A stretch of 64,000 nt of DNA from Kerstersia gyiorum (GCF_004216755.1 NZ_SGWZ01000006.1:1-64000); one strand, 5' to 3'; numbered from the stretch's first letter, positions 26,109-35,835 are shown. The notes: a model not told the origin generated them from the sequence alone. A program made the numbers and translations.

Positions 26109-26146
26109 AAAAAAAGAGGGCCGCAGTCAAACTGCCTGGCCCTCTT
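26109..26146 (-). terminator. Rho-independent terminator of the FadR-type regulator gene
   Basis: On the minus strand a 9-base-pair stem (AAGAGGGCC with GGCCCTCTT), continued by GCAGT/ACTGC after a two-base bulge, is followed by seven T residues. It sits 23 bases beyond the regulator stop, separating that gene from the kdgD promoter. Confidence 0.88.
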
Positions 26147-26168
26147 CTACTTTGACAACACAGACGTC

Positions 26169-26936
26169 CTACAACACGCCTGTTGTCCCTGCGTCCTGAT
26201 GATCGACCATGTTTTCCCACACCGCCCGCAGGCGTTCCCGGCTATTGCTGAGGTGCGTGCGCATCGCCGCCCGCGCCGCCTCGGCATCCTGGCGGTCTAT
26301 GGCCGCCAGCACAACCTTGTGCTCGCCATTGATCTGCCGCAGATATTCCTGCTGCGCTTCCGCCGTGCGCTGCACGGCATTAATGCGGTTGCGCGGAATG
26401 ATCGCCGCCCCCAGCTGCTTCAGCACATCGGAGAAATAACGGTTGCCGGTCGCCACCGCAATGGCCGTGTGAAAAGCGATATCCGCTTCGACATTGCCTT
26501 CGCTGCGCGCATCACTGTCCAGATCGAACTGATCCAGCGCGGCACGCATCGCCGCCACATCATCTGCCGTGCGGCGCTGCGCCGCCAGCCCCGCGGCCTC
26601 GGATTCGATGCTGATGCGAAATTCCAGAATGGACATGACATCCAGCAAGGTCACCAGGCTGACATCCAGATTGATGTCGCCATGCGCGGCCTCGGGCAGA
26701 TCCAGCACAAACGTGCCGATGCCATGCCGCGTCTCTACCAGCCGCGCGGCCTGCAATTTGGAAATCGCTTCGCGCACGACAGTGCGGCTGACGCCTTCGC
26801 GCTGCATCAGCTCCGACTCGGTGGGCAGCTTGCAGCCCACCGGGAACTCCCCCTGGCGGATTTGCCGGGTCAGGGACAGCACAACCTCCTGAGTGAGGCT
26901 GCGGCTTCGTTTGCGCGGTGTGCTTGGAAAGTTCAT
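26169..26936 (-). CDS. GntR/FadR-subfamily transcriptional regulator
   Basis: 255 residues from the ATG at 26936. Winged helix at 20-85 (LPTESELMQREGVSRTVVREAISKLQAARLVETRHGIGTFV region) and an all-helical FCD ligand domain; the metal/ligand histidines appear in DIAFHTAI and EHKVVL with further H in MRTHL. The longer frame to 27008 is not supported by family alignment. It lies between the OCD-family gene and kdgD, with its own terminator; it probably represses the surrounding sugar-acid-like catabolic genes. Confidence 0.9.
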   Translation of the reverse strand: MNFPSTPRKRSRSLTQEVVLSLTRQIRQGEFPVGCKLPTESELMQREGVSRTVVREAISKLQAARLVETRHGIGTFVLDLPEAAHGDINLDVSLVTLLDVMSILEFRISIESEAAGLAAQRRTADDVAAMRAALDQFDLDSDARSEGNVEADIAFHTAIAVATGNRYFSDVLKQLGAAIIPRNRINAVQRTAEAQQEYLRQINGEHKVVLAAIDRQDAEAARAAMRTHLSNSRERLRAVWENMVDHQDAGTTGVL

Positions 26937-27118
26937 AGACGCTGGATCAAAGTTAGCGGAACGCCTGGCAAGACGTCTGAGTGAATAGTAGCCTGCAGGC
27001 CCGGACAAGGTCTTCTGCGCCAGCGGCGCAATACGCTTGCCTGTATTTTAAGTGATCCGACGACATACAAGAAAATCACTGCCTGCCCGCCCTGCGCAAG
27101 CCGTCATTGATTCCTGGG

Positions 27119-28066
27119 TCAGGCCGCTTCCAACGCCGTTTCATAGATCATACTGGCCGCCGCAATATCTTCCAGCGCCACCCCGACGGCGTTATACATC
27201 ACAATCCGCCCAGGCTCGTAGGCTGACGCCTGCCCTGCCGCCAGCATATCCGCCAGGCTTTCCACTTTGGCGCGCAATGCCGCCTGATCGTCAAACAGCA
27301 ATAAGTCCCCGGTGTCCTGCAAAGTCTGCTCCGGCCACTCCAGCACCACCACGCCGGCGCGCGCCACCGTCACAGCATCGACTTCCCTGGCATGCTTCAG
27401 GCATGAACCCACGGCCGCCACAAACGTTCCTGGACGAAGCAAAGCGCCATCAAACACCGGCACCAGCGACCGGGTGGCCGTCACGATGATATTGGACTGG
27501 CGCGCCACGGCATCGGCATCTGCCAGCGCCACTCGCACACCCGTATCGCGCTCCAGGGCAGCGCGCAGCGTTTCTCCGGCACGCGGATCACACAGCAAAA
27601 TCCGGCGCAAAGGAAAAGCGCGGCTCAATTGCAAGGCATGCTCATAGCCGACCGGGCCCAGCCCGAACAGGCCCAAGGTATCAGCCTGGGGATCGGCATA
27701 GCGGCGGGCCGACAGCACAGAACAGGCTGCCGTCCGGAACTTGGTCAGCGCGTTGGCCTCGACCGTCGCCAGCATGGCCCCTGTCCGCGTGCAAAACAGC
27801 ATGATGCGAAAGCACAGGCGGCCAGCGACATGGCTATATACCTTGACGCCGGCATACCCCAGCGCCGGCATGACAGCCCCCATGCTGACCAGCCGGAAAC
27901 CATCTTGATCGGTACGAAAACGCGGCTGCATATTGACCTGGCCCTCACGCCAGGACAAAAACGCCCGCGTCAGCACTGGCGCCAGATCTCCGGCGCGCAG
28001 AATCCGCTCCACCTCGGCATCGGCAATATACAAAGGCATTCCGTCCGCCACTTTCATTTCCATCAT
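27119..28066 (-). CDS. Ornithine cyclodeaminase / mu-crystallin family protein
   Basis: 315 residues. NAD(P)-binding GLFGLGPVGYEHALQL near residue 130, preceded by the lysine/arginine region TKFRTAACSVLSARRYA as in the family. Members include ornithine cyclodeaminase, ketimine reductases such as Delta1-pyrroline-2-carboxylate reductase, alanine dehydrogenase and tauropine-type enzymes. Which reaction this one does cannot be decided from sequence; next to a lactam-opening HyuAB pair a cyclic imine or imino-acid step is plausible. Start at 28066 (ATGATG) with AAGGAAG upstream. Confidence 0.87.
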   Translation of the reverse strand: MMEMKVADGMPLYIADAEVERILRAGDLAPVLTRAFLSWREGQVNMQPRFRTDQDGFRLVSMGAVMPALGYAGVKVYSHVAGRLCFRIMLFCTRTGAMLATVEANALTKFRTAACSVLSARRYADPQADTLGLFGLGPVGYEHALQLSRAFPLRRILLCDPRAGETLRAALERDTGVRVALADADAVARQSNIIVTATRSLVPVFDGALLRPGTFVAAVGSCLKHAREVDAVTVARAGVVVLEWPEQTLQDTGDLLLFDDQAALRAKVESLADMLAAGQASAYEPGRIVMYNAVGVALEDIAAASMIYETALEAA

Positions 28067-28083
28067 GCATGCTTCCTTACAGG

Positions 28084-28146
28084 GCCATGGCCGGCGCAAA
28101 CCGGCCATGGCATCTTCACACAACGCGGGCCTAGAGACGGCCCGCG
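28084..28146 (-). other. Two hairpins between the hyuB-like and OCD-family genes
   Basis: Perfect 11-base-pair stem 28084-28094/28101-28111 and perfect 8-base-pair stem 28124-28131/28139-28146, filling a 120-base gap in an otherwise tight gene string. No T-runs. They may lower expression of the genes further down or mark transcript processing. Confidence 0.5.
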
Positions 28147-28186
28147 CTGCCGTCACAGCCCTCACGATGAACGCGGCACCCCTGCC

Positions 28187-29845
28187 TCAACCGCGAAAAC
28201 CGTAAACGCTGCGCGCCGTTTCCGGCGCGACATAGCCGTTATGCACATCGCTGGCGACTTGCTCGCCAGCGCGCCCGGCGGGATCACCATACCCGCCGCC
28301 GCCAGGTAAGGCCAGCATGATGCGCAAGCCGTCCGGCACTTCCACCCGCGACCCCTTGCCCTTCAGCCGCGTGCCATCGCTGAGCTGCACCGAGCCAGCC
28401 TCACCGGCAGCGCCGCCGACGCGCCCGCGTGCCGGGTTGAGAATGCGGTCGAACATCGCGTTGAAGGCTATCGCATAGCCATCCGCGGCTTCGATTTCCA
28501 TCACCTGTCCCAGGCCGCCGCGAAACTTGCCGTGCCCGCCGGAATCCGGCCGCAATTCCTTGCGCCAGACCACGATAGGCCCGACCTGCTCGGTCGCCTC
28601 CACCGGCATGGTATGAATACCGCTGGGGAAGGCCGTTGCATTCAGCCCATCCACACTGGGCCGCGCGCCCCCGCCGCCGCTGTTGAACATCAGAATCTGC
28701 GCGCTGCGGGCCGCGGCATCCTGAGGGTTCTTGGGGGTCGCGCTGATCTGGATATTCCAGGTCGTCCCCGCCCCTTCCGCCGGGATACGGTCCGGCAGGA
28801 ACTGATGCAGCGCGCCCAGCACCACGTCCGGCACAAAGTGGCCCAGCACGTGGCGCACAGCGACCGGGCTGGGGCGCTGCGCGTTCAGGATGCAACCCTC
28901 CGGCGCCACCACTTCGAAGGGCGCCAGCGAGGCCGCATTATTCGGAATTTCCGGGGCAATCGAACATTTCAGGCCGTAGCAGGTATAGGCCTTGGTGTAG
29001 ATCATCGGCACATTGATGCCATAGCTGCTGACCCCCGAGGTGCCTGCATAATCCGCCAGGATCCGGTCGGCCTCTATCGTCAGCTTCACTTTCATGAGCA
29101 CCTGATCTTCGTAGCCGTCCACCCGCATTTCATTCGAAAACGACCCGCGCGGCAGCGCCGCGATCTTGGCCAGTGTCGCTATCCTGCTGTTTTCCAGAAT
29201 GAACTCGCCGAGGTCATTCAGGTTGTCGAGACCGAACTCGTCCATCATTTGCTGCAAGCGCCGTTCGCCGATCTCGTTGCAGGCCGCCAGCGCATAGATA
29301 TCGCCCACCACCTGATCCGCCTCGCGCACATTGTTGCGCACGATATTGACCAGATCGCGATTGACCTCGCCACGGTCAGCGAAACGCATGATGGGAATGA
29401 ACAGGCCTTCTTCGTACACCTCACGGCCATCCGGGCCGAACCCCCGGCCGCCGATATCAACCACGTGCGCCGTGCAAGCAAAAAACCCGATCAGGCGCCC
29501 GCCCCGGAAGACGGGCGAGACCACCGTCAAATCATGCAAATGGCCAGTGCCTTTCCAGGGGTCGTTCGTGATGTACACGTCTCCCGGCGCAAAGGTTTCC
29601 ACCCCCAGGTCACGCATGAAATGGCCCACGGCCTCGGCCATCGCATTCACGTGGCCCGGCGTGCCGGTCACGGCCTGGGCCAGCATCCGGCCCTGTTCAT
29701 CAAACACACCGGCGGACAAATCCCCCGCTTCGCGCACACTCGTGCTGAACGCCGTCCGGATCAGCGTGAGCGCCTGTTCCTCGACGACCGAAATCAGGCG
29801 GTTCCACATCACCTGGCGCTGGATATTGCTAACGTTTCCTGACAT
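28187..29845 (-). CDS. Hydantoinase B / oxoprolinase family protein (HyuB)
   Basis: 552 residues. Beta subunit of ATP-dependent amidohydrolases or carboxylases (N-methylhydantoinase, 5-oxoprolinase, acetophenone carboxylase). Family segments: SVREAGDLSAGVFD, GTPGHVNAMAEAVGHF, DVYITNDPWKGTGHLHD, HVVDIGGRGFGPDGREVYEEGL, and the glycine-rich PGGGGYGDPAGR at the C-terminus. The start at 29845 follows AAGGAGACAGGGAAC; the upstream frame to 29899 overlaps hyuA. It sits 14 bases after the A subunit, with which it must form a complex. Confidence 0.92.
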   Translation of the reverse strand: MSGNVSNIQRQVMWNRLISVVEEQALTLIRTAFSTSVREAGDLSAGVFDEQGRMLAQAVTGTPGHVNAMAEAVGHFMRDLGVETFAPGDVYITNDPWKGTGHLHDLTVVSPVFRGGRLIGFFACTAHVVDIGGRGFGPDGREVYEEGLFIPIMRFADRGEVNRDLVNIVRNNVREADQVVGDIYALAACNEIGERRLQQMMDEFGLDNLNDLGEFILENSRIATLAKIAALPRGSFSNEMRVDGYEDQVLMKVKLTIEADRILADYAGTSGVSSYGINVPMIYTKAYTCYGLKCSIAPEIPNNAASLAPFEVVAPEGCILNAQRPSPVAVRHVLGHFVPDVVLGALHQFLPDRIPAEGAGTTWNIQISATPKNPQDAAARSAQILMFNSGGGGARPSVDGLNATAFPSGIHTMPVEATEQVGPIVVWRKELRPDSGGHGKFRGGLGQVMEIEAADGYAIAFNAMFDRILNPARGRVGGAAGEAGSVQLSDGTRLKGKGSRVEVPDGLRIMLALPGGGGYGDPAGRAGEQVASDVHNGYVAPETARSVYGFRG

Positions 29846-29859
29846 GTTCCCTGTCTCCT

Positions 29860-31956
29860 TCAAGCCTGGCTGTCTTGCTGCATTTCCACGAACAGGCACA
29901 GATCAGCCTGCACGGTGGCCACGAATTTGCTCGGTACGATGGTGGCCGTCTCCCGCTCCACGATGACGGCTGGCCCGACGACCCTGTCCCCGACCGCCAA
30001 TTGCTCGCGGTCATGCACGGCAGCCGCCACGAACGCTTCGAGCTTGGCTTCGAACACCTGGCGCGTGCCCATAGGCGCCGCATCGCGGTATTGCTGCTGG
30101 CGTTCAAGCCGCGTGACCGGCTGGGGCGCGCTGGCGGCACGCACCGACCAGCTGACAATTTCGATGTCCAGCCGGTCAATGGCACGGCCAAAGAAACGCA
30201 CATAGGCTTTTTCGAACTCGGCCGCCAGGTAATCCCGGTCAGCCTGGGTAAATGCCCTCACCGGCAAGCTCACGGGAATTTCCCAGCCTTGCCCGGCATA
30301 ACGCATATAGGCCGTCCGCTCTATCACTGGCTCGGCATTGCGCAGGCCCTGGCGGGCAAAAGTGCCAGCCTCGTCTTCCATCGCCGCCAGCAGCTGGTTG
30401 ACCTTGCCCGCATCAAAGGCACTCAGACGCATGAAACCGCTGCGGGCCGACTCGAAACCGAAGGGCGCGCGCAAAAAGCCAAGCGCCGACCCCACGCCAG
30501 CGCCGTAAGGCACGATAAAAGCGCGTATGCCCATTTTTTCGCATAGCCGGGCCGCGTGCACCGGCCCGCCGCCGCCAAAAGTGATCATGGTGAAACCGCC
30601 GATATCATGGCCGCTTTCCACCGCATGCACACGGCCGGCATTGGCCATGTTTTCATCCACCACTTCGATGATTCCATAGGCCGCCGAGGTCTCCGTCAGG
30701 GACAGGCGGTCCGCCACTTCCTGGCGGATCGCATCGGCAGCCAGCGGGCTGGACAATTTCATCTGGCCACCAGCGAAGTAATCCGGATCGAGCTTGCCCA
30801 GCAAGACATTGGCATCTGTCACGGTCGGCAGTTTGCCGCCGCGCTGATAGCATGCCGGGCCCGGTTCTGAACCGGCGCTGCGCGGGCCGACGCGGATCTG
30901 GTTCATGCCATCGACAGCAGCGATAGACCCTCCGCCAGCCCCGATTTCCACCATTTCCACCACCGGAATCGAGATCGGCATGCCACTGCCCTTCTTAAAG
31001 CGGTAGGTACGCGCCACCTCGAAGGTTTTGGCGGTTTTCGGGTTGTATTGCTCAATCAGGCAGATTTTGGCCGTCGTGCCGCCCATGTCGAACGACACAA
31101 CCGATTCGATGCCATAGCGCTCGGCAATATTGGCCGCGAAAATCGCGCCGCCCGCGGGGCCGGATTCCACCAGGCGCACGGGGAAATCCGCAGCGGTTTC
31201 CACGGAAATAATGCCGCCGCCGGAGTGCATCATGAAAACATCGCAAACCGCGCCGCAGCCTTTGAGTTCGCTGCGCAAGCGTTCCAGATACGATTTGATG
31301 AGCGGTTTGACATACGCATTGGCGCAAACCGTATTGAAACGCTCGTACTCACGGATCTGCGGCGACACCTCTGAAGAGATGGACACGCTGACATTCGGCA
31401 GGCGCTGGCTCAGTGCCTGGCGCATCTGCTGTTCATGCGCGCCATTCATATAACTGTGCAGAAAACCTATCGCCACGCTTTCATAACCGCCTGCCGCGAT
31501 GGTGTCGATCAAAGCGCTGATCTCGGCCTCATCCGGCGCCAGCAGCACCCGCCCATCGGCGGCGACACGCTCGCGCAGCACATGGCGGTCGGCCCGCTCT
31601 ATCAGCGCCGCAGGCAGCACGATATCCAGGTCATATTGCTCGAAGCGGTTTTCCGTCCGCATTTCGATCACGTCGCGGAACCCGGCCGTCGTGATGAACG
31701 CGGTTTTGACGCCCCGGCGCTCGATCAAGGCATTGGTCGCCAGCGTCGTGCCATGAATAATCACGTCAATATCCGCATACCCCAGGCCCACCTGATCGAG
31801 CACCTGTTTCAGGCCTTTCAGAATGGCCCGTTCCGGGGCGGTGTAATCCGTCAGTACCTTGGTCGTATGCAGGCTGCCATCCACTTCCAGGGCGACGTCG
31901 GTAAACGTCCCGCCTATGTCCACGCCCACTCTTACGGATTGTTTTTTGTTGCTCAT
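29860..31956 (-). CDS. Hydantoinase A / oxoprolinase family protein (HyuA)
   Basis: 698 residues. ATPase-fold subunit, with the phosphate-binding RVGVDIGGTFTDVAL at 9-23, HGTTLATNALIERRG near 70, SFDMGGTTAKICL near 290 and FGGGGPVHAARL near 490. It activates an amide or lactam carbonyl by phosphorylation while HyuB completes hydrolysis. The leader GAGAGGATGCA before the ATG is nearly identical to that of the preceding SDR gene (GAGAGGATGTA). Substrate class is cyclic amides or ketones; the exact one is unknown. Confidence 0.93.
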   Translation of the reverse strand: MSNKKQSVRVGVDIGGTFTDVALEVDGSLHTTKVLTDYTAPERAILKGLKQVLDQVGLGYADIDVIIHGTTLATNALIERRGVKTAFITTAGFRDVIEMRTENRFEQYDLDIVLPAALIERADRHVLRERVAADGRVLLAPDEAEISALIDTIAAGGYESVAIGFLHSYMNGAHEQQMRQALSQRLPNVSVSISSEVSPQIREYERFNTVCANAYVKPLIKSYLERLRSELKGCGAVCDVFMMHSGGGIISVETAADFPVRLVESGPAGGAIFAANIAERYGIESVVSFDMGGTTAKICLIEQYNPKTAKTFEVARTYRFKKGSGMPISIPVVEMVEIGAGGGSIAAVDGMNQIRVGPRSAGSEPGPACYQRGGKLPTVTDANVLLGKLDPDYFAGGQMKLSSPLAADAIRQEVADRLSLTETSAAYGIIEVVDENMANAGRVHAVESGHDIGGFTMITFGGGGPVHAARLCEKMGIRAFIVPYGAGVGSALGFLRAPFGFESARSGFMRLSAFDAGKVNQLLAAMEDEAGTFARQGLRNAEPVIERTAYMRYAGQGWEIPVSLPVRAFTQADRDYLAAEFEKAYVRFFGRAIDRLDIEIVSWSVRAASAPQPVTRLERQQQYRDAAPMGTRQVFEAKLEAFVAAAVHDREQLAVGDRVVGPAVIVERETATIVPSKFVATVQADLCLFVEMQQDSQA

Positions 31957-32009
31957 TGCATCCTCTCCACCTTTTGAATCCTGGCTCTCTGGCGGCCAGC
32001 TGATTGAAA

Positions 32010-32816
32010 CTACAGACGCGGAATCATCAGGCCGCCATCGGCCTGAATGACGGTTCCCGTCGCAAAGGCAAAAGCGCCGCTCGCCAGAGCCGTCACCATG
32101 CCGGCCATGTCTTCGCCCTCCCCCCAGCGCCCGGCAGGCACCAGGCCGTCGGCGATCAGGCGGTCATAGCGCGGCGCCACGACTTGCGTCATGCCGCTGT
32201 GCGTAATGCCGGGCCGCAGCTCAAACACGGGAATGCCTGCGGCGGCCAGGCGCAGCGCTGCCAGCCGGGTCAGCATGCCCAGGCCCGACTTCGAAATGCA
32301 GTACTCCGCCCGCTCCGTTGACGCGGCCTCGACACTGATGGAGGACACCGTGATGATGGAACGCGGGTGCGCGGCCTGCTCTTGCGCCAGAAAACGTTTC
32401 ATGACGGCCTGCGTCAAAAAGAAAGTGCCGCGCAGATTGATATCCATGACCGCATCGAATGCTTCCGGGGTCAGCGCCAGCATGTCGGCCCGCTGCACCG
32501 CGCCCACACCTGCGTTGTTCACCAGGCAATGCACGCTGTCGCCCAATTCGGTTTCTATCTGCCGCAGCCAGTCTTCATGCGCCTCAAGCTCGGCCAGATC
32601 GCCGGAAATCAGCGTCACGCCCGCAGCACCGGCTTGCAGCAGCTCCTGCCGCAAAGCCTGCATCGCCGCCAAGGGCTGGCGATCCATCAGCGCCACGCGC
32701 GCGCCTTGCGCCGCAAAGCGCCGCGCAATGGCCAGCCCTATCGTCCCGGCGCCGCCAGTAATCAACACCACCGGCCCCGCCGTCACAGCGGCGGTCTGTT
32801 TATTTTCCTGAGCCAT
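32010..32816 (-). CDS. Short-chain dehydrogenase/reductase
   Basis: 268 residues, classical SDR: TGGAGTIGLAIARRFA at the NAD(P) site, LVNNAGVGA, catalytic serine in ITVSSISVEA, and YCISKSGLGM (Tyr-x-x-x-Lys). LMDRQ after the second strand has an aspartate, favouring NAD. It lies between the TRAP large subunit and hyuA. Not similar to uronate dehydrogenase, so a different oxidation step is likely. Confidence 0.9.
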   Translation of the reverse strand: MAQENKQTAAVTAGPVVLITGGAGTIGLAIARRFAAQGARVALMDRQPLAAMQALRQELLQAGAAGVTLISGDLAELEAHEDWLRQIETELGDSVHCLVNNAGVGAVQRADMLALTPEAFDAVMDINLRGTFFLTQAVMKRFLAQEQAAHPRSIITVSSISVEAASTERAEYCISKSGLGMLTRLAALRLAAAGIPVFELRPGITHSGMTQVVAPRYDRLIADGLVPAGRWGEGEDMAGMVTALASGAFAFATGTVIQADGGLMIPRL

Positions 32817-32866
32817 TACATCCTCTCGTTATCAACTCTCGAATACCGCGCCAAAGCGCGCGCTCC

Positions 32867-34147
32867 TTAGCGGAACAAGGCCGGCAGCCACAGCGAAATT
32901 GCCGGGATATACGCCACCATCAACAGCACGATGCCGCTGGCGATGTAGTACGGCCAAATGGTGCGCAACACTTCCGAAACACTGATTTTGCCCACCGCGC
33001 AGCCCACGAACAGCAAGGTGCCTACCGGCGGCGTATAGAGGCCTATCCCCGCCGCCAGAATCATCACAATGCCGAAATGCACCGGGTCCACGCCGAAGTT
33101 CTGCGCCACCGGCAGGAAAATCGGCGTGGTGATAATGATCATCGGGGACAAATCCATGAAGGTGCCCAGCAACAGCAGGGTGACCAGAATCAGCGCCATG
33201 GCGACATAAGGGCTGTCCGACATGCTGGTCATCGCGCTGATCACATAACTGGGCACTTGCAGAAAGGCCATGAACCAGCCGAAGGACGCGGCAGCCGCAA
33301 TAATGAACAACACCATGGCGGTGGTTCTGACTGCCGCGCTCAAGGCCTCCATCAGGACGTGCCAGGACTGCATGCGCATCACCACCAGCATCAGGCCGAA
33401 GACATACAGCACAGCAACGCAAGCGCTTTCAGTGGGCGTAAAGACACCGAAGCGCACTCCGCCGAAAATCACCACGACCAGAACAATGGCCGGGGTGGCT
33501 GCCACCAGCGCCCGCCCGATGGCAGCCACACCAGCGAACGGCTCTGCCGGGTAGCCCTTGCGCACCGCCTGAACATAGGCCGTCACCAGCAGCGCCGCCG
33601 CCAGCAGCAGCCCAGGCAGAATGCCGGCCGTAAACAAATCCGCAATGGAAATCCCGCCGCCACCGGCCACGGCATACAGAATCAGATTGGGCGAAGGCGG
33701 AATCATCAGAGCAATGACGGCGCTGCTGATGGTGACGTTGACCGCATAGCTTCTGGCGTAGCCGCGCTTGACCATCTGCGGCACCATGATGCCGCCTATG
33801 GCCGAAGCGTCTGCAATCGGCGAACCGGAAATCCCGCTCAGCAGCACCGACGAGGTGATGTTGACCTGCCCCAGCCCGCCACGGATATGGCCCACCAGCG
33901 TGCCGGCGAAATTAATCATGCGGTCCGCCACCCCGCCGCGCATCATCAATTCGCCAGCAAAAATGAACAGCGGAATGGCAATCATCGCAAAGGAACTGAT
34001 GCCCTCATTCATCTGCTGGAACACGATCAGCGGCGGCAAACCCATATACATTGCCGTGCACAAAGCGGCGACCGCCAGGCAGAAGGCAATCGGCACACCC
34101 AGAATCATCAGGCCCAGGAACACGCCGAAAAGAATCATCAATTCCAT
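32867..34147 (-). CDS. TRAP transporter large permease (DctM)
   Basis: 426 residues, about 12 membrane segments. Family segments FAMIAIPLFIFAGELMMRGGVADRMINFA, SGISGSPIADASAIGGIMVPQM, IPPSPNLILYAV and YTPPVGTLLFVG are all present. GGAGAGTAAGC precedes the ATG. Two bases from dctQ. Works with the DctQ and DctP encoded just before it to take up an organic acid with sodium. Confidence 0.95.
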   Translation of the reverse strand: MELMILFGVFLGLMILGVPIAFCLAVAALCTAMYMGLPPLIVFQQMNEGISSFAMIAIPLFIFAGELMMRGGVADRMINFAGTLVGHIRGGLGQVNITSSVLLSGISGSPIADASAIGGIMVPQMVKRGYARSYAVNVTISSAVIALMIPPSPNLILYAVAGGGGISIADLFTAGILPGLLLAAALLVTAYVQAVRKGYPAEPFAGVAAIGRALVAATPAIVLVVVIFGGVRFGVFTPTESACVAVLYVFGLMLVVMRMQSWHVLMEALSAAVRTTAMVLFIIAAAASFGWFMAFLQVPSYVISAMTSMSDSPYVAMALILVTLLLLGTFMDLSPMIIITTPIFLPVAQNFGVDPVHFGIVMILAAGIGLYTPPVGTLLFVGCAVGKISVSEVLRTIWPYYIASGIVLLMVAYIPAISLWLPALFR

Positions 34148-34149
34148 GC

Positions 34150-34689
34150 TTACTCTCCCTCGCCGAAGCCGTCTTCCGGCGCCTGGCGCAGCAGGTTTTC
34201 GAGCGAGAACACCGCAATCAACACGCCGCCCAGTACCAGCGGGATATACGTTGCGCCTTGAACGACATAACTGCCCGGCATCAGGACATGCCAGGACCCG
34301 ATCACCAGATCCATGCCGAAATACGCCATCGCAACGCCGAAGGCCGCCGTCAGCAAATGGCTGAAACTGCGCACAGCCCGGCGCAGCGGCCCGGGCATCA
34401 TCATTTGCCCGACGACAAAACCAATGTGATCCTGATGCCTGACGCCAGCCGCCGCGCCGATCAGAATGAACCAGCCCATCAGCAGAATCGCCGTGGTTTC
34501 GCTCCAGCTGGGCGAATCATTCAGCACAAAGCGCGCAAAAACCTGCCAGCCAATAATCAGCGTCATGCTGACCAGCGCCACCCTTGCTACCCATTGCGCC
34601 GCATTGGCAACGCCATTGAGCAGGCACGCCCATCCCGGCGTGCGGCAGTCTGCCGTACGTTTGAAAGCATTCATTTTGAATGACGCCAT
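34150..34689 (-). CDS. TRAP transporter small permease (DctQ)
   Basis: About 179 residues with four membrane segments; typical WSETTAILLMGWFILIGAAAGVRHQDHIG segment after the second helix. The start is uncertain: ATG at 34689 or 34674, neither with a clear ribosome binding site. Lies between dctP (58-base gap) and dctM. Confidence 0.9.
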   Translation of the reverse strand: MASFKMNAFKRTADCRTPGWACLLNGVANAAQWVARVALVSMTLIIGWQVFARFVLNDSPSWSETTAILLMGWFILIGAAAGVRHQDHIGFVVGQMMMPGPLRRAVRSFSHLLTAAFGVAMAYFGMDLVIGSWHVLMPGSYVVQGATYIPLVLGGVLIAVFSLENLLRQAPEDGFGEGE

Positions 34690-34747
34690 GGTTGGAGAAG
34701 CGCGCCCGGGCACCGCCGGGCCGCCCTTCCCGATACAAGCCGAAGGC

Positions 34748-35749
34748 TTATTGAACGGCCTGGATACGCTCGTACAGTGAACGCAGTTTGTCGTTGCTCA
34801 GGTACTTCTGGCGCACAGGCTCCACGGCGGCGGCAAACTCGGCCTTGTCCACCTCAACCACCATGGCGCCCTTCTCGCGCACGATGCGCTCGGACTCCAC
34901 TTCGCGGGCATCCCACAACTCGCGCATCTTCTGCGTTGCCTCTGCGGCAGCCTGCTTCACGGCCTGCTTCTGGTCATCGGACAAGGCATCGAAAGTGCGC
35001 TTGGACATCACCAGCATTTCCGGCAGCATCAAATGCTCAGTCAGCGAATAATGCTTGGCCACTTCATAGTGATTGGTGGACTCATAAGTCGGCCAGCTTT
35101 GCTCGGTGCCGTCGATCACCCCGGTCTGCAGGCCGGAATACATTTCATTGAATCCCATGGGCACGGCGTTGGCCCCCATGGCATTGATCATGTCGAGGAA
35201 AATATCCGAAGGCTGCACCCGGATCTTCAGCCCCTTCAGGTCGGCCAGCGTTTTCACCGGCTTCTTGGAGTTATAGATATTGCGCATGCCGGCATCGAAA
35301 TACGCCAGCCCGACCAGGCCGTGCGGCTCCAGCGCATCCATCACTTCCTGGCCAATGGGGCCATCGACAACATCGCGCATGTGCTGCACGGAACGGAACA
35401 CATACGGCAATGAAAACACCACGGTTTCGTCGATCAGGTTATTGATCTCGCCCAAGGTCACACGGTTGATATCAATCACGCCAAAACGCGTTTGCTCCAC
35501 GGTTGCCTTCTCGTTGCCCAACTGGCCCGAGGCAAACACCTTGATATCCAGCTCACCATTGGTCAGCTCGCTCAAACGCTGCCCCATGAACTCCACTGCC
35601 TGCACCGGCGGGTAATTGATCGGGTGCACATCGGCCGCGCGCAAAGTCTTTGCCTGTGGCGCCGCAACCGCCAGCAAAGCGAAAGAAACCCCCGCCAGCC
35701 ACTTGCCGGATGCGCGGCGCACATCCTTACGGAATCCCAAATCCTTCAT
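34748..35749 (-). CDS. TRAP transporter solute-binding protein (DctP family)
   Basis: 333 residues; N-terminal signal sequence with a long basic lead and cleavage near AAPQA-KT. Mature part has ADVHPINYPPVQAVEFMGQ, carboxylate-binding arginine in GLKIRVQPSD and MGFNEMYSGLQTGVIDGTEQ, a pattern common in TRAP proteins for sugar acids such as glucuronate. GGAGAGAGGC precedes the ATG. First gene of the leftward catabolic operon. Confidence 0.93.
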   Translation of the reverse strand: MKDLGFRKDVRRASGKWLAGVSFALLAVAAPQAKTLRAADVHPINYPPVQAVEFMGQRLSELTNGELDIKVFASGQLGNEKATVEQTRFGVIDINRVTLGEINNLIDETVVFSLPYVFRSVQHMRDVVDGPIGQEVMDALEPHGLVGLAYFDAGMRNIYNSKKPVKTLADLKGLKIRVQPSDIFLDMINAMGANAVPMGFNEMYSGLQTGVIDGTEQSWPTYESTNHYEVAKHYSLTEHLMLPEMLVMSKRTFDALSDDQKQAVKQAAAEATQKMRELWDAREVESERIVREKGAMVVEVDKAEFAAAVEPVRQKYLSNDKLRSLYERIQAVQ

Positions 35750-35824
35750 GCCTCTCTCCTGTTGGTGACACTATTTTTTATAGGTATAACGCACTACAAA
35801 GATAAGATGACTGATGTCTTAGTG

Positions 35825-35835
35825 GAGTATAACAA
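35825..35835 (-). promoter_or_regulatory. Candidate FadR-type operator (TRAP operon, proximal)
   Basis: Minus strand TTGTTATACTC, ten of eleven positions of TNGTNNNACNA, 76 bases upstream of the dctP start. Shares TTGTNATACT with the distal box at 36008-36018, which is closer agreement than the consensus alone demands. Confidence 0.4.
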
